NCBI RefSeq assembly: GCF_001423695.1
Contig: NZ_LMOZ01000002.1
Span: forward strand, 620,658 to 684,657
Source of the DNA: Leifsonia sp. Leaf336
GTDB lineage: Bacteria; Actinomycetota; Actinomycetes; Actinomycetales; Microbacteriaceae
Length of the DNA: 64,000 nucleotides
Direction: 5' to 3'
Positions within the stretch are counted from its first letter, which is position 1. The number at the start of each line of letters is the position of its first letter. The notes below the pieces were generated by a model, which saw only the letters and a program-made list of their open reading frames with translations, ran no database searches and was not told the DNA's origin. Below are positions 7,937 to 17,513 of this stretch, in pieces. The position numbers and the translations under genes are program-made.

Positions 7937-9196
7937 TCAGGTCAGCTCGGCCGTTGTGTCGCTCACGGTGGTGATCTCGATGCGGAGCGCCGAGTCGGAG
8001 TACGACTCGGCGTGGCGTCCCACCTTACGGATAGCTTGCCACGCCGCAGGGTCTACCCCGTTTCGCGGCACACCGGTGGTCGTGATCACAATCGCCATTG
8101 TCGCACCGGTCGCCACGGCCGATCCTGCGGCCACCTGCGGTCCGGCGGCGCGTTCGATGTCGAGGCTGAGCGTGCGCGCCTGACCCGCTCCGGAGCGTAC
8201 CGGGTCGCTGATCAGCAGCCACACAGCGGTGAGGAGGCCGTCGCGCTGATCGCGCGTGAGTCCCGCGGCGAGGCCGTCGGGGTCGGTGAGGGTGACGGTC
8301 GGGCCGAGCAGCGCCGACTCCGTCACGGCGTGGTACAGCCAGGTCTCCTTGCGGCCCTGGATGAGGTGCAGCCGCAGCTCGGTGGCGATGCTGGCGGCCG
8401 TGTCGGAGGTGGCCTCGTCGAGGGGGAGGGCGGTGCGACCGGTCGCCACCCCGTCGAGGAGGCGCTCGGCGGCGAGGTCGAGGCGGGCGAGCTCCTCCGA
8501 CGCCATCATCCCGACGGCATAACCGGGCGACGACACCGTGCTCTGCACCTGGACGAGGTCGAGCTCCAGCTGCACGAGCGTGCTGAGCGACCGGACGACC
8601 TGCATGCCGACCAGGGGAGGCGCGATCGCGATGGCGACCGTGGCGACGCTGGGGCCGAGCATCTGGAGGTGGCCCATCGAACGGAACAGCAGCACCGCCG
8701 CCAGCACGACGCCGAGCACCGCTGTGGCGAGGACGATGTCGCGCGCGGGCCGCACCGGCACGCAGAGCAGCAGGGCCGGGCCGACGGCGGCTGCGGCCGT
8801 GAGCGGGATCCAGGCCGCCGATGTCGCGGTGCCGAGGACGTCGAGCACGACGACCGCCGCCCAGAGCGCGAGCGCGACGGCGAACAGCCAGTTCGGCAGG
8901 AGGTCGGGCAGCCGGAACCGCAGCACGAGCGCCGTCACCAGGGTGACCAGCAGTACGCCCCACGCGGCGAGGCTCAATGCGAGGTCGGGGTAGTTCGGCG
9001 CTGTGATCACCATGATGGCGAACAGGAAGGCGATGAGCGCGACGGAGGCGATGTTGAACCCGAGGTCGAGGCGCGCGCGGCCGAGCGCGTCGCGCTCCTG
9101 TCGCCCGCGGGGGAGGGTCGCGGAGCCCACGGCGCCCGACCGGCGGGAGCCGAGCAGCCCGCGGGAGAGGGGGATGGTGCGGTCGTCCGGGCTCAC
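7937..9196 (-). CDS. Membrane protein linked to a two-component system
   Basis: The 419-residue protein has an N-terminal half with about six membrane segments (starting FNIASVALIAFLFAIMVITA) and a soluble C-terminal half of about 200 residues that lacks recognisable kinase N, G1 or G2 boxes. The GTG start overlaps the kinase stop in GTGA (9193-9196), so it is translationally coupled to the kinase, and the regulator follows 35 bp later. It has the layout of a sensor kinase without catalytic motifs and may be a degenerate kinase or accessory sensor; this is inference. A longer apparent frame into the kinase gene is an out-of-frame shadow. Confidence 0.6.
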   Translation of the reverse strand: MSPDDRTIPLSRGLLGSRRSGAVGSATLPRGRQERDALGRARLDLGFNIASVALIAFLFAIMVITAPNYPDLALSLAAWGVLLVTLVTALVLRFRLPDLLPNWLFAVALALWAAVVVLDVLGTATSAAWIPLTAAAAVGPALLLCVPVRPARDIVLATAVLGVVLAAVLLFRSMGHLQMLGPSVATVAIAIAPPLVGMQVVRSLSTLVQLELDLVQVQSTVSSPGYAVGMMASEELARLDLAAERLLDGVATGRTALPLDEATSDTAASIATELRLHLIQGRKETWLYHAVTESALLGPTVTLTDPDGLAAGLTRDQRDGLLTAVWLLISDPVRSGAGQARTLSLDIERAAGPQVAAGSAVATGATMAIVITTTGVPRNGVDPAAWQAIRKVGRHAESYSDSALRIEITTVSDTTAELT

Positions 9197-10359
9197 TTGG
9201 GCACCTCCAGCACCACGGTCGTCCCGCTGCCGGGCGATGAGAACAGTCGCGCGTTGCCTCCGACGTCGCGGAGGCGGGCGACGATGGACTCGGTGAAGCC
9301 GAGGCGGCCCTCCTCGATGCTCGCGACGTCGAAACCCTTGCCCGCGTCGGTGACCATCGCGCGCACCGTCGTCTCGTCGTCGGTGATCGTGACGTGCGCC
9401 TCGTTGACGCCGGAGTGCCTGCGCACGTTCTCGAGGCACTCGCCGAGGGCGAGCAGGAACGAGTCGAGCACGTCGCTCGGCAGCAGCACCTGGCCGGCGC
9501 CGTGCCAGTTGACCTCCAGCCCCATCCGGCGGAAGCGCTGCTTCACCGACTCCAGGGTGTTGCCGAGCGTGGACTCCTCGACCGGCTTGAGGCGGTAGTC
9601 GCCCGACCGCGTCGGGTCCGGCGTGAAGCCGAGGCGCAGCTGACGCAGCAGCGCCGCGTCTTCCGCGGCCTGCTCGCGCAGCGCGCCGACGCCGACACCG
9701 ACACCGGAGTGGGCGAGCAGAGTGAGCGTGGCGAGCACGGTGTCGTGCAGCAGGCGGGCGCCCTGGCGGCGTCGCGCCTCCGTCTCGCTCGCCTGGCGCT
9801 CGACGCGATAGGCGCGGCTCATGGTGGAGATGCGCTTGAGGGCCCGCGGCACCGTGCGGGCCAGCCAGACGCCGGTGGCGGTGAGGGCGACCCAGCCGGC
9901 CACGATGAAGATCAGCACCTCGAGGAGGCGGGAGCCCGTGACGAGCAGCGTCGTCACCGTGGCGGCGAGGGTCGCGGCGCCGGCGAGGATCGCCAGCAGG
10001 GTGCGACGACGGGAGGTCGGCCCCAGCAGCGACACGCAGGCGACGCCGACGGCGCCGACGACGCCGACCGTGGTGACCGCCGACGGTCCGAGCTGCGACT
10101 TCGGCAGCAGGTTCAGGGCGATGATCCCGACACCCGCCACGACGATGACGCACATCCACACGGTCAGCCGGGTGAGCGTCGCGAGCTGGAACTGCGCCAC
10201 CCCCATGCAGGCGAGCAGCACGAGCGACGCGAAGTACAGGGGCAGGGGGATGGTGCCGGGGACGCTCAGGGTCAACAGCGCCGTCGCGGTCGCGGTGAGG
10301 CCGACGGTGCGGGCGGTGGTGGCGAGAAGCCGATCACGCTCCTTCTGGATGCGCGACAT
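9193..10359 (-). CDS. NarL-family sensor histidine kinase
   Basis: The 388-residue protein has about five membrane segments in its first 170 residues with very short external loops, then a dimerisation helix with the phospho-acceptor His205 in ARLLHDTVLATL, and a HATPase domain with N box ECLENVRRHSG, G1 VTDAGKGFD and G2 GSGTTVVLEVP. The lack of a large extracytoplasmic domain suggests sensing in or at the membrane. It is followed by a coupled membrane protein and a LuxR-type regulator, its likely partner. The promoter should lie in the 15 bp before ATG 10359 or within the metX 3' end. Confidence 0.87.
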   Translation of the reverse strand: MSRIQKERDRLLATTARTVGLTATATALLTLSVPGTIPLPLYFASLVLLACMGVAQFQLATLTRLTVWMCVIVVAGVGIIALNLLPKSQLGPSAVTTVGVVGAVGVACVSLLGPTSRRRTLLAILAGAATLAATVTTLLVTGSRLLEVLIFIVAGWVALTATGVWLARTVPRALKRISTMSRAYRVERQASETEARRRQGARLLHDTVLATLTLLAHSGVGVGVGALREQAAEDAALLRQLRLGFTPDPTRSGDYRLKPVEESTLGNTLESVKQRFRRMGLEVNWHGAGQVLLPSDVLDSFLLALGECLENVRRHSGVNEAHVTITDDETTVRAMVTDAGKGFDVASIEEGRLGFTESIVARLRDVGGNARLFSSPGSGTTVVLEVPK

Positions 10360-10374
10360 GCCCCTCCGTTCCCC

Positions 10375-11580
10375 TCAAGCCTCGAACAGCCTCCTCAGCT
10401 GCTCGGTGATCGCATCGTCTTCGATCAGGAACGCGTCATGACCGAAGTCGGAGCGGATCACCACCGGAACTCTACCGTCGATCGTCTCCGGGAGGTGGGA
10501 GGCGATGAGCTCCTGTCCCTCCACGGGGAACAGCCGGTCGCTGTCGATGCCGACCACGAGCGTGCGGGCGGTGACGCGCGCGAGCGCCGCCGCCAGGCCG
10601 CCGCGGCCGCGGCCGACGTCGTGCGAGTTCATCGCCTCCACGAGGGTGAGGTAGCTGTTCGCGTCGAAGCGGCGGGTGAACTTGTTGCCGTGGAAGTCGA
10701 GGTACGACTCGACGGCGAACCGGCCTCCTCCGCCCAGGGGGCTGATCCCGCTCTGCCAGGCGCGCTCGAAGCGCTCGTTGAGCTCCGACGGGCTCCGGTA
10801 GTTGAGGAGCGCCATCCGGCGGGCGAGCGCCAGGCCGCGGTGCGGGCCTTCGCCGTCCTTCTCGTCGTAGTAGAGGCCGCCGTGGAAGAGCGGGTCGGTG
10901 CGCACCGCCTCGATCTGCACCGAGTTGAGCGCGATCTGGTCCGCGGTGGAGAACGGGGGAGCGGCGATCACGGCCAGCCGCTCGACGCGCTCGGGGAACG
11001 AGACCGCCCACTCGAGCGCCTGCATGCCGCCCATCGAGCCGCCGATCACGGCGGCCCAGCGCCCGACCCCGATCGCGTCCGCGAAAGCGGCCTGCGCGTT
11101 CACCTGGTCGCGGATGGTGGTGAACGGGAACCGCGGACCCCATTCGGCGCCGTCCGGGGCGATCGAGGCGGGACCGGTGGTCCCCTGGCAGCCGCCGAGC
11201 ATGTTGGGGGCGACCACGAACCAGCGGTCGGTGTCGATGGCCTTGCCCGGGCCGATGACGCCCTGCCACCAGCCGGGGGTGGGATGGCCGATGCCGGAGG
11301 GCCCGACGGCGTGGCTGTCGCCGGTCAGGGCGTGCAGCACCAGTACGGCATTGTCGGCCTCCGGCGAGAGCTCGCCCCAGGTCTCGTAGGCGATGCGCAC
11401 GAAGGGGAGGCTCTCGCCGCTCTCGAAGGCGAAGGCGCCGATGCCCGCGAATCGCCGCGACCCCTCGGCGTCCGACTCCTTCCACGCCCCGCTCGCCGGA
11501 GGCTTGCCCAGCAGTGATCGCGCCAGAGCCTCCGTGATGAAGCTCGAAGGTGCTGTGTCCGCCGAGGTCTGCCACTCCAT
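10375..11580 (-). CDS. metX: Homoserine O-acetyltransferase
   Basis: The 401-residue alpha/beta hydrolase transfers an acetyl group from acetyl-CoA to homoserine, the first committed step of methionine synthesis. The catalytic triad is visible: nucleophile Ser182 in GGSMGG, the aspartate in VGIDSDRLFP and the histidine in SDFGHDAFL. The LNYRS segment and overall length fit MetX. metY, the next enzyme of the pathway, is encoded 1.7 kb away on the other strand. The start lies 40 bp from the ion-channel stop on the same strand, so metX may also be read from the SDR/channel transcript. No riboswitch was seen. Confidence 0.93.
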   Translation of the reverse strand: MEWQTSADTAPSSFITEALARSLLGKPPASGAWKESDAEGSRRFAGIGAFAFESGESLPFVRIAYETWGELSPEADNAVLVLHALTGDSHAVGPSGIGHPTPGWWQGVIGPGKAIDTDRWFVVAPNMLGGCQGTTGPASIAPDGAEWGPRFPFTTIRDQVNAQAAFADAIGVGRWAAVIGGSMGGMQALEWAVSFPERVERLAVIAAPPFSTADQIALNSVQIEAVRTDPLFHGGLYYDEKDGEGPHRGLALARRMALLNYRSPSELNERFERAWQSGISPLGGGGRFAVESYLDFHGNKFTRRFDANSYLTLVEAMNSHDVGRGRGGLAAALARVTARTLVVGIDSDRLFPVEGQELIASHLPETIDGRVPVVIRSDFGHDAFLIEDDAITEQLRRLFEA

Positions 11581-11620
11581 GGGTTCATTCTCCCGGAGCG
11601 GGAAGGTGGCCGGTGCTGTG

Positions 11621-12343
11621 TTACGCGGGACCGCCCTGGTCGTCGTCCGGGGCGTCGTTGGAGGGCAGGTTCAGCTCGCGGCCCACGTCCCGCTGCCCCG
11701 ACCGTCGCTGCCTGGCCTGCTGGGTCTGCTCGTTCAGGTAGCTGACGATCGTCGCGCTCGCCGTTCCGACGATGGCGACGCCGCCGATCATCAGGATGAC
11801 CGCGAGCAGCCTCCCGGTCACGGTCACGGGGTAGTAGTCGCCGTAGCCGACGGTCGCCATCGTGACGCACGCCCACCAGAGCGAGTCTCCGAACGAGCGG
11901 ATGTTCGACCCGGCGGCATAGCGCTCCACCTGGTACTCGGCCAGCGAGATGACGTAGATGAACATCACGACGAAGGTGCCGGCGATGATGACGATCCGTC
12001 GCCGCAGGTGGCTGCCCGAGTTGCCGCGCAGGCTCGGGATGCGGAACAGGTCCACGATCAGCCGGAACGGGCGAGCCAGCGGGATGAGCACCGACAGCAG
12101 GTCGACGAGGTTGTGCCGCACGAAGCTGCGCCTGTCGCTCGCGAGCCGGAACCGTACGACGTAGTCGACGAGGAACGCGAGCCAGATGAGCCCGAGCAGC
12201 CAGAGGAGGAGGCGGTACAGCTCCTGCGGCATGTCCGGCTCCAGCACCGTCCACGAGTACGCGACGAGGAACGCGACGCTCGCGACGATGCCCGGCCACA
12301 CCGTGGCCGCCTCCCAGCGTCTGCGTTTCGCGTCGTCGGCCAC
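11621..12343 (-). CDS. Potassium-channel family protein
   Basis: The 240-residue protein carries the potassium selectivity filter TVGYGD at residues 164-169, flanked by a pore helix (SLWWACVTMA) and the outer helix GRLLAVILMIGGVAIVG. Four further hydrophobic segments precede it, including one with spaced arginines (LARPFRLIVDLFRIPSLR), so it resembles a small six-helix voltage-gated-type channel. The C-terminus is short and hydrophilic with no RCK domain. GTG 12343 is chosen because it begins 2 nt after the SDR stop on the same strand; the longer frame upstream runs through the SDR gene. Confidence 0.85.
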   Translation of the reverse strand: MADDAKRRRWEAATVWPGIVASVAFLVAYSWTVLEPDMPQELYRLLLWLLGLIWLAFLVDYVVRFRLASDRRSFVRHNLVDLLSVLIPLARPFRLIVDLFRIPSLRGNSGSHLRRRIVIIAGTFVVMFIYVISLAEYQVERYAAGSNIRSFGDSLWWACVTMATVGYGDYYPVTVTGRLLAVILMIGGVAIVGTASATIVSYLNEQTQQARQRRSGQRDVGRELNLPSNDAPDDDQGGPA

Positions 12344-12345
12344 GG

Positions 12346-13122
12346 CTAGTCCTTGACCCGCAGAGGCCCTTTGGCGAACCGGTACGACGCCGCCTGTGCG
12401 ACCGGCTTGACCACGATCAGGTCGAGGTCGACGTGCCGCGGGAGCTCCAACGCGTGCACGATCGTCTCCGCGATGTCCTCCGCCGTGAGCGGCTCCGGCA
12501 CGTCCTCGTAGACCGCGTCGCGACGCGCCTTGTCGCCGTCGAAGCGAACGAGCGAGAACTCCTCGGTGGCGACCATCCCTGGCGCCACCTCGACGACACG
12601 GATGGGCTCGCCGTTCAGCTCCAGCCGCAGCACCTCCGTGAGGGCGTGCTCGGCGTACTTGGCGGCGTTGTATCCGCCGCCGCCCACGTAGGCGGCGAGG
12701 CCGGCGATCGACGTGACGTTCAGGATGTCGGCGTGGCCGGACTCCCGTGCGCCGTCGCGGAGCAGCGGCAGCAGAGCGCTGATCACCCTTTTGGTGCCGA
12801 TGACGTTGATCTCGTACATCCACACCCAGTCGTCGACGCTGGAGGCCTCCACCGAGTCGAGCCCCTTGGCCCCGCCGGCGTTGTTGACGAGGGCGTGGAT
12901 CGGCCCGGTCGCTGCCAGGTGGTCGCGCAGCGCGTCGACGTCCTCCTGGCGGGTCAGGTCGGCGGCGAAGACGTCGGCGCCGGTCTCGGCAGCCAGCTCG
13001 TCGAGACGGTCCTGGCGGCGGGCGACGCCCACGACCTCCCAGCCCCCCTCGCGGAACAGGCGGACCGTCGCCGCCCCGATCCCCGAACTCGCTCCCGTCA
13101 CGACCACGCGTCTGCTGCTCAT
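12346..13122 (-). CDS. SDR-family NAD(P)-dependent oxidoreductase
   Basis: The 258-residue short-chain dehydrogenase has the nucleotide-binding motif TGASSGIG (residues 10-17), NNAG near 85, the catalytic serine in LNVTSIAG and the Tyr-x-x-x-Lys pair in YNAAK. The sequence most resembles YdfG-like serine/3-hydroxy acid dehydrogenases, in which small hydroxy acids are oxidised, but the substrate is not certain. It heads a minus-strand run with the ion channel 2 nt downstream and metX after that. Confidence 0.85.
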   Translation of the reverse strand: MSSRRVVVTGASSGIGAATVRLFREGGWEVVGVARRQDRLDELAAETGADVFAADLTRQEDVDALRDHLAATGPIHALVNNAGGAKGLDSVEASSVDDWVWMYEINVIGTKRVISALLPLLRDGARESGHADILNVTSIAGLAAYVGGGGYNAAKYAEHALTEVLRLELNGEPIRVVEVAPGMVATEEFSLVRFDGDKARRDAVYEDVPEPLTAEDIAETIVHALELPRHVDLDLIVVKPVAQAASYRFAKGPLRVKD

Positions 13123-13238
13123 GCTGCCTATTCTCTCGGGTTACGGCATGTTTCGGCAGCGTTGCCCCCGCGCGGCCGCGAGCCTAGCGTGTTACCGACC
13201 ACCGAACGGTGCACTCACCCGAACAAGGAGCGAAAGCC

Positions 13239-14561
13239 ATGACCGACGCCGCCGACTGGCAGTTCGAGACCAAGCAGATCCACAGCGGTGCCGCACCCGA
13301 CCCGGTGACCAACGCTCGCGCCACCCCGATCTACCAGACGACCTCCTACGTGTTCAACAACGCGGAGCACGCCAAGAACCTGTTCGCGCTCGCCGAGTTC
13401 GGCAACATCTACACCCGCATCCAGAACCCGACCCAGGCGGTCGTCGAGGAGCGCGTCGCCGCGCTCGAAGGGGGCACCGGCGCCCTCCTCGTCGCCTCGG
13501 GCCAGGCGGCGGAGACGTTCGCGGTGCTGAACATCGCCCAGGCCGGCGACCACATCGTCTCGTCGAGCTCCATCTACGGCGGCACCTACAACCTGTTCAA
13601 GTACACGCTCGCGAAGCTGGGCATCGAGACCACGTTCGTCGAGAACCAGGACGACGCCGAGGAGTGGCGCCGCGCGGTCCGCCCCAACACCAAGCTCTTC
13701 TTCGCGGAGACCATCGGAAACCCGAAGATCAACATCCTCGACATCGCGCTCGTCGCCGACGTCGCTCACGAGGCCGGCGTGCCGTTGATCGTGGACAACA
13801 CGATCGCGACGCCGTACCTGATTCGCCCGTTCGAGCACGGCGCCGACATCATCGTGCACTCGGCCACCAAGTTCCTCGGCGGCCACGGCACGGTCATCGG
13901 CGGCGTCGTCGTAGACGGCGGCACGTTCGAGTGGTCGAAGAACGCCGAGAAGTACCCGGGCCTGACGCAGCCCGACCCGTCGTACCACGGCGCCGTCTAC
14001 ACCGCCGCGGTCGGCGACGGGCTCGCCTACATCATCAAGGCCCGCGTGCAGCTGCTTCGCGACCTCGGCTCGGCGATCGCCCCGGCCAGCGCCTGGCAGC
14101 TCATCCAGGGCATCGAGACCCTCTCGCTGCGCGTGGAGCGCCACACCCAGAACGCGCAGGAGATCGCGGAGTTCCTGGAGGCCCACCCCGACGTCGCGTC
14201 CGTCAACTACTCCGGCCTGCCGACCAGCCCCTGGTACGCCGCCGCCAACAAGTACGCCCCCAAGGGCGTCGGCGCGGTGCTCTCATTCGAGCTCAAGGGC
14301 GGAGTGGACGCCGGCGCGGCGCTCGTCGACAACCTGTCGCTGTTCAGCCACCTGGCGAACATCGGCGACGTGCGCAGCCTGGTCATCCACCCGGCGTCGA
14401 CCACGCACTCCCAGCTGACCCCGGAGCAGCAGCTCACCGCGGGCGTCACTCCTGGCCTGGTGCGTCTGTCGGTCGGGCTCGAGAACATCGACGACCTGAA
14501 GGCCGACCTCTCCGCCGGCCTCGCCGCTGCGCGAGCCGTCGTGGAAGCCGCCCGCGTCTGA
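13239..14561 (+). CDS. metY: O-acetylhomoserine sulfhydrylase
   Basis: The 440-residue PLP enzyme makes homocysteine from O-acetylhomoserine and sulfide, and some homologues also use O-acetylserine. It carries the gamma-family features: [14 protein letters not shown] near residue 54, [12 protein letters not shown], and the PLP lysine Lys211 in [15 protein letters not shown] 13239 is chosen over an in-frame ATG at 13209 because AAGGAG (13225-13230) precedes it. A TAGCGT -10 box at 13185-13190 would give a UTR of about 40 nt, too short for a SAM riboswitch. Its substrate is supplied by nearby metX. Family A copy 2 follows its stop. Confidence 0.93.
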   Translation: MTDAADWQFETKQIHSGAAPDPVTNARATPIYQTTSYVFNNAEHAKNLFALAEFGNIYTRIQNPTQAVVEERVAALEGGTGALLVASGQAAETFAVLNIAQAGDHIVSSSSIYGGTYNLFKYTLAKLGIETTFVENQDDAEEWRRAVRPNTKLFFAETIGNPKINILDIALVADVAHEAGVPLIVDNTIATPYLIRPFEHGADIIVHSATKFLGGHGTVIGGVVVDGGTFEWSKNAEKYPGLTQPDPSYHGAVYTAAVGDGLAYIIKARVQLLRDLGSAIAPASAWQLIQGIETLSLRVERHTQNAQEIAEFLEAHPDVASVNYSGLPTSPWYAAANKYAPKGVGAVLSFELKGGVDAGAALVDNLSLFSHLANIGDVRSLVIHPASTTHSQLTPEQQLTAGVTPGLVRLSVGLENIDDLKADLSAGLAAARAVVEAARV

Positions 14562-14577
14562 CGACCCGGACCTCCGC

Positions 14578-14634
14578 CGAGGGGCACGTCGTTGTCGCTT
14601 TTCCTCTCGAAAAGTGACAACGACGTGCCCTTCG
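14578..14634. repeat. 57-bp inverted repeat, family A copy 2
   Basis: This copy has the same length and core (GGGCACGTCGTTGTCGC and its near complement) as the one at 5723, but with a diverged loop and arm base, TTTTCCTCTCGAAAA. The compensating change preserves pairing in the inner stem. It lies between the convergent metY (ends 14561) and nucleotidyltransferase (ends 14654) genes. Confidence 0.9.
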
Positions 14635-14653
14635 GTGTTCGAGAAGAGGTGCG

Positions 14654-15445
14654 CTACGAGTCGGCGAGGGCGACGCAGGTGCGCAGGAGGGCGATCGCCT
14701 GCCGCGCGTCGGCGGTCGTGAAGTCCTGGCGCTCGCCGGCGCGATCGCGTACCACCCGGTCGAGCAGCTCCGCGTGCTCCGGCCAGCGCTCGGCGGCGCT
14801 GCGCGCCGCAGCGGTCTTCGACACGATGTACCCCGACTCCATCGTCTCCACGAGCCGGATCGGCCCGAGGGCGAGCCAGCGGACCGTCTCCGACCGCACC
14901 GCGTCTCCGGGCTGCCGGTCGGCGAGCTCGGCCTCCGCACTGTCGCCCACCGGCGCCCAGAAGTCGATGAGGTCGTCGCGCGAGCGGGCCACCACTTGCG
15001 CAGCGGTGTCCGGGTGGCGGTCGGAGGTCGGCGTCCAGATGACGTCGCCGCCGTCGGCGACCCCCTGCACGCCGTCCTCCAGCTCGCGCCAGGTCGCCCA
15101 GCTCAGCTGGCCGCCGGCGAGCGCGCTGAGGAGCACGCCCTCCACGACCTGCGGCGCGGTCTCGACCTGATCGGGCCCGCGCGCGATCTCCGACTCCGTC
15201 AGGTAGACACCGTCGATGTGCGGCGTCGACTCCGCGTGGAGGGTGGCGAGCGCCGGCAGGTCGTCCTTCGGATCGCGGGTGACCACGAACACGACGTCGA
15301 TGTCGCTGACGCCGTCGTGCCAGTCGTCGGTGGCCGCCGAGCCGGTGACCACGGCGCGGCTGACCAGGCCGGGGGCGATGCGCCGCTGTTCGAGAAGGAA
15401 CCGGGTGAGAGCCTCGCCGACCTGCGGCGGTAGTGGGTTGTCCAT
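14654..15445 (-). CDS. Nucleotidyltransferase-domain protein (AadA/DUF4111-like)
   Basis: The 263-residue protein has an N-terminal nucleotidyltransferase signature, VVTGSAATDDWHDGVSDIDVVFVV (residues about 32-55), with the G-S and D-x-D elements that bind nucleotide and metal. The C-terminal part is helical, as in aminoglycoside adenylyltransferases and related proteins; GPIRLVETMESGYIVSKTAAA resembles the catalytic helical region of AadA-type enzymes. Whether it modifies antibiotics cannot be told. It is convergent with metY across family A copy 2 and lies 21 bp downstream of the MFS gene on the same strand. Confidence 0.7.
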   Translation of the reverse strand: MDNPLPPQVGEALTRFLLEQRRIAPGLVSRAVVTGSAATDDWHDGVSDIDVVFVVTRDPKDDLPALATLHAESTPHIDGVYLTESEIARGPDQVETAPQVVEGVLLSALAGGQLSWATWRELEDGVQGVADGGDVIWTPTSDRHPDTAAQVVARSRDDLIDFWAPVGDSAEAELADRQPGDAVRSETVRWLALGPIRLVETMESGYIVSKTAAARSAAERWPEHAELLDRVVRDRAGERQDFTTADARQAIALLRTCVALADS

Positions 15446-15466
15446 GGTTCCCCCTGTCTCGTCCTG

Positions 15467-16927
15467 TCAGACGGTCGGCGCCTCCGCGTCGGCGAATGCC
15501 AGGCGCGGCACGAAGAAGAGGAGCACTGCGGCCACGAGGGCGCCGAGGCCGCAGATCGTCCAGACCAGCATGTAGCCGAAGAGGCTCGCCGCCGTCGCGG
15601 TGACGGTGGCGGCGCCGGTCAGCAGCACCACACCGAAGACGGCGGAGGCGAACGAGCCTCCGATCGTCTTGGTCGTGTTCGTCATGGCCGTGGCGACACC
15701 CGTCTGGCCGTGCGGGGCGGCGGCGGCCGCTGCGGCAGGCAGGGCGCCGACGAGCGCGCCGGAGCCGATGCCCGCGATCGCCATGTTCGTGAACACCTGC
15801 CAAGTCTCCAGGTGGAACGGCAAGAAGAGGAGGTAGCCGATCGCGACCAGGAACGCGGCCCCGATCAGGGTCACCCGCGGGCTCAGCCACGACGACACCA
15901 GCGGGAACAGCACGGCCCCGACGATCATCGAGATCAGGTACGCCCCGATCAGGATGCTGCGCTGGCCGGCGCTGAGGCCCAGGCCGTAGCCGTTCACCGG
16001 GTCCGTTCCGGCGTAGGTGCTCAGCGGCGCCTGCGCCCCCAGCAGGCTGATGCCGATGAGACCGGCCGTCAGCTGCACCGGCCACATGTTCGGCCGGCCC
16101 ATCACCCGCAGGTCGATGGCCGGGTCCTTCTGCTTCAGCTCCCAGCGTCCGAAGGGCACGAACGCGAGGACGCCGAGCACGATGAGCGCCCACACCCACC
16201 AGGTGCCGACGCCGTTGATCCGCAGGAAGGTCAGGCCGGAGGTGATCAGCAGCAGCGCGAGCGTCAGCAAAGTGAAGCCCACGCCGTCGAGCGTGCGGCC
16301 GCGGACCGGCTCGGACTCGGGGACGCCGAACAGGATCGCGAAGAACACCAGCGTGACCGCCACGGCGGGCACCATGAGCGTGATGGCGACGTTCTGGCCC
16401 AGCGCGTCGAACAGCAGGCCGGCGCCGATCGCGCCGACGATGGCCCCGGCCTCCAGGGCCACCACCAGCAGGCCGGCGGCGCGACGAGTGCGGGAGGCGG
16501 CGGTGCCGGTGCGCCGGCCGCGATCGAAGATCAGCGCGATCTCCAGCGGCAGCCAGACCACGTAGAAGCCCTGCAGCGCGAACGCGATGAGGTAGGTCGT
16601 GAAGTCGCTCGAGAAGGCCAGCGCCCAGCTGGCGAGCGCGGTGAGCACCGTGGCGACCAGCAGGATGCGCTTATGGCCGAACATGTCGCCGAGCTTGGCG
16701 AGCACCGGCACGACCAGCGCGGAGAGCAGCAGCTGAGCCGCCTCGAACCAGTTGTAGTCGGCGTCGTGGATGCCCAGGTGCTTGACGATGTCGGAGATCA
16801 GCGGCACGTAGTAGCCCTGCAGGATGCCGCTGGTGAGCTCGACCAGCGCGAGCCAGCCGATGAGGGCGGCTGTCGCTCCGATCGCGGTGGTCGCCCGACG
16901 CTGGACGACCGTCTTCTCCGATGTCAT
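15467..16927 (-). CDS. MFS transporter, DHA2-like (14 segments)
   Basis: The 486-residue protein has about 14 hydrophobic segments and the DHA2-type loop LGDMFGHKRILLVATVL with motif A character, so it is probably a proton-coupled drug or metabolite exporter. Alanine-rich segments (ALPAAAAAAAPHG) occur in the C-terminal half at a loop. ATG 16927 lies 6 nt after a reverse TAGCAT (16939-16934), again a leaderless arrangement, and it is divergent from the phosphoribosyltransferase gene. The substrate is unknown. Confidence 0.85.
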   Translation of the reverse strand: MTSEKTVVQRRATTAIGATAALIGWLALVELTSGILQGYYVPLISDIVKHLGIHDADYNWFEAAQLLLSALVVPVLAKLGDMFGHKRILLVATVLTALASWALAFSSDFTTYLIAFALQGFYVVWLPLEIALIFDRGRRTGTAASRTRRAAGLLVVALEAGAIVGAIGAGLLFDALGQNVAITLMVPAVAVTLVFFAILFGVPESEPVRGRTLDGVGFTLLTLALLLITSGLTFLRINGVGTWWVWALIVLGVLAFVPFGRWELKQKDPAIDLRVMGRPNMWPVQLTAGLIGISLLGAQAPLSTYAGTDPVNGYGLGLSAGQRSILIGAYLISMIVGAVLFPLVSSWLSPRVTLIGAAFLVAIGYLLFLPFHLETWQVFTNMAIAGIGSGALVGALPAAAAAAAPHGQTGVATAMTNTTKTIGGSFASAVFGVVLLTGAATVTATAASLFGYMLVWTICGLGALVAAVLLFFVPRLAFADAEAPTV

Positions 16928-16969
16928 GCGCGGATGCTAACACCTGCCCCGCCCTTGTACGGTAGAGGC

Positions 16970-17491
16970 GTGGCCAGCGAACTCGACGATTCAGGTACAG
17001 ACGTTCTCACGGAGACCGAACGCGAGGTCCTCGGCTGGCTCGAGTTCGGCGATGCCGCCCGTCATCTCGCGGGAGAGGTCGTCGAATCCGGCTTCGAGCC
17101 CGACATGGTCGTGGCCATCGCGCGGGGCGGCCTGCTGCTCGCCGGCGCCATCTCCTACGCCCTCGGCATCAAGGCCTGCGGAGCGCTCAACGTCGAGTTC
17201 TACACGGGTGTCGACTCGCGCCTCCCGGAGCCCGTGGTGCTGCCGCCGATGCTCGATTCCGCGGCGCTGGAGGCCAAGAAGGTGCTGCTCGTCGACGACG
17301 TCTCCGACTCCGGGCGCACCCTCGCTCTCGTGGTCGACCTGATCGCGGCCTCCGGTGCCGACGTGCGCACCGTGTGCCTCTACTCCAAGCCTCGCACCGT
17401 GCTCGAGCCCGATTTCGTCTGGCGCCGCACCGACCGCTGGATCACCTTCCCCTGGTCCGCCCTCCCGCCGGTCACCGCGGCCACGCACTGA
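16970..17491 (+). CDS. Type I phosphoribosyltransferase
   Basis: The 173-residue protein has the PRPP-binding motif [13 protein letters not shown] near residue 105 and an N-terminal [18 protein letters not shown], both standard for type I phosphoribosyltransferases related to hypoxanthine/xanthine-guanine enzymes. It should transfer phosphoribose to a purine base or act in regulation; the base is not clear. GTG 16970 is chosen because TACGGT (16958-16963) lies 6 nt before it, matching the leaderless pattern; the long frame upstream is antisense to the MFS gene. ung follows 22 bp later. Confidence 0.85.
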   Translation: MASELDDSGTDVLTETEREVLGWLEFGDAARHLAGEVVESGFEPDMVVAIARGGLLLAGAISYALGIKACGALNVEFYTGVDSRLPEPVVLPPMLDSAALEAKKVLLVDDVSDSGRTLALVVDLIAASGADVRTVCLYSKPRTVLEPDFVWRRTDRWITFPWSALPPVTAATH

Positions 17492-17513
17492 CCGCCGTGG
17501 AGCGGAAACCCTG

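Noticed and set aside
7937-10159. A single 740-residue protein spanning the kinase and membrane genes
   Set aside because: Its N-terminal third is a shifted reading of the kinase gene and has no family features. The kinase frame ends at 9193 and the membrane gene starts at GTG 9196.
13123-13238. SAM riboswitch before metY
   Set aside because: The predicted 5' UTR is only about 40 nt and has no conserved SAM-aptamer helices.
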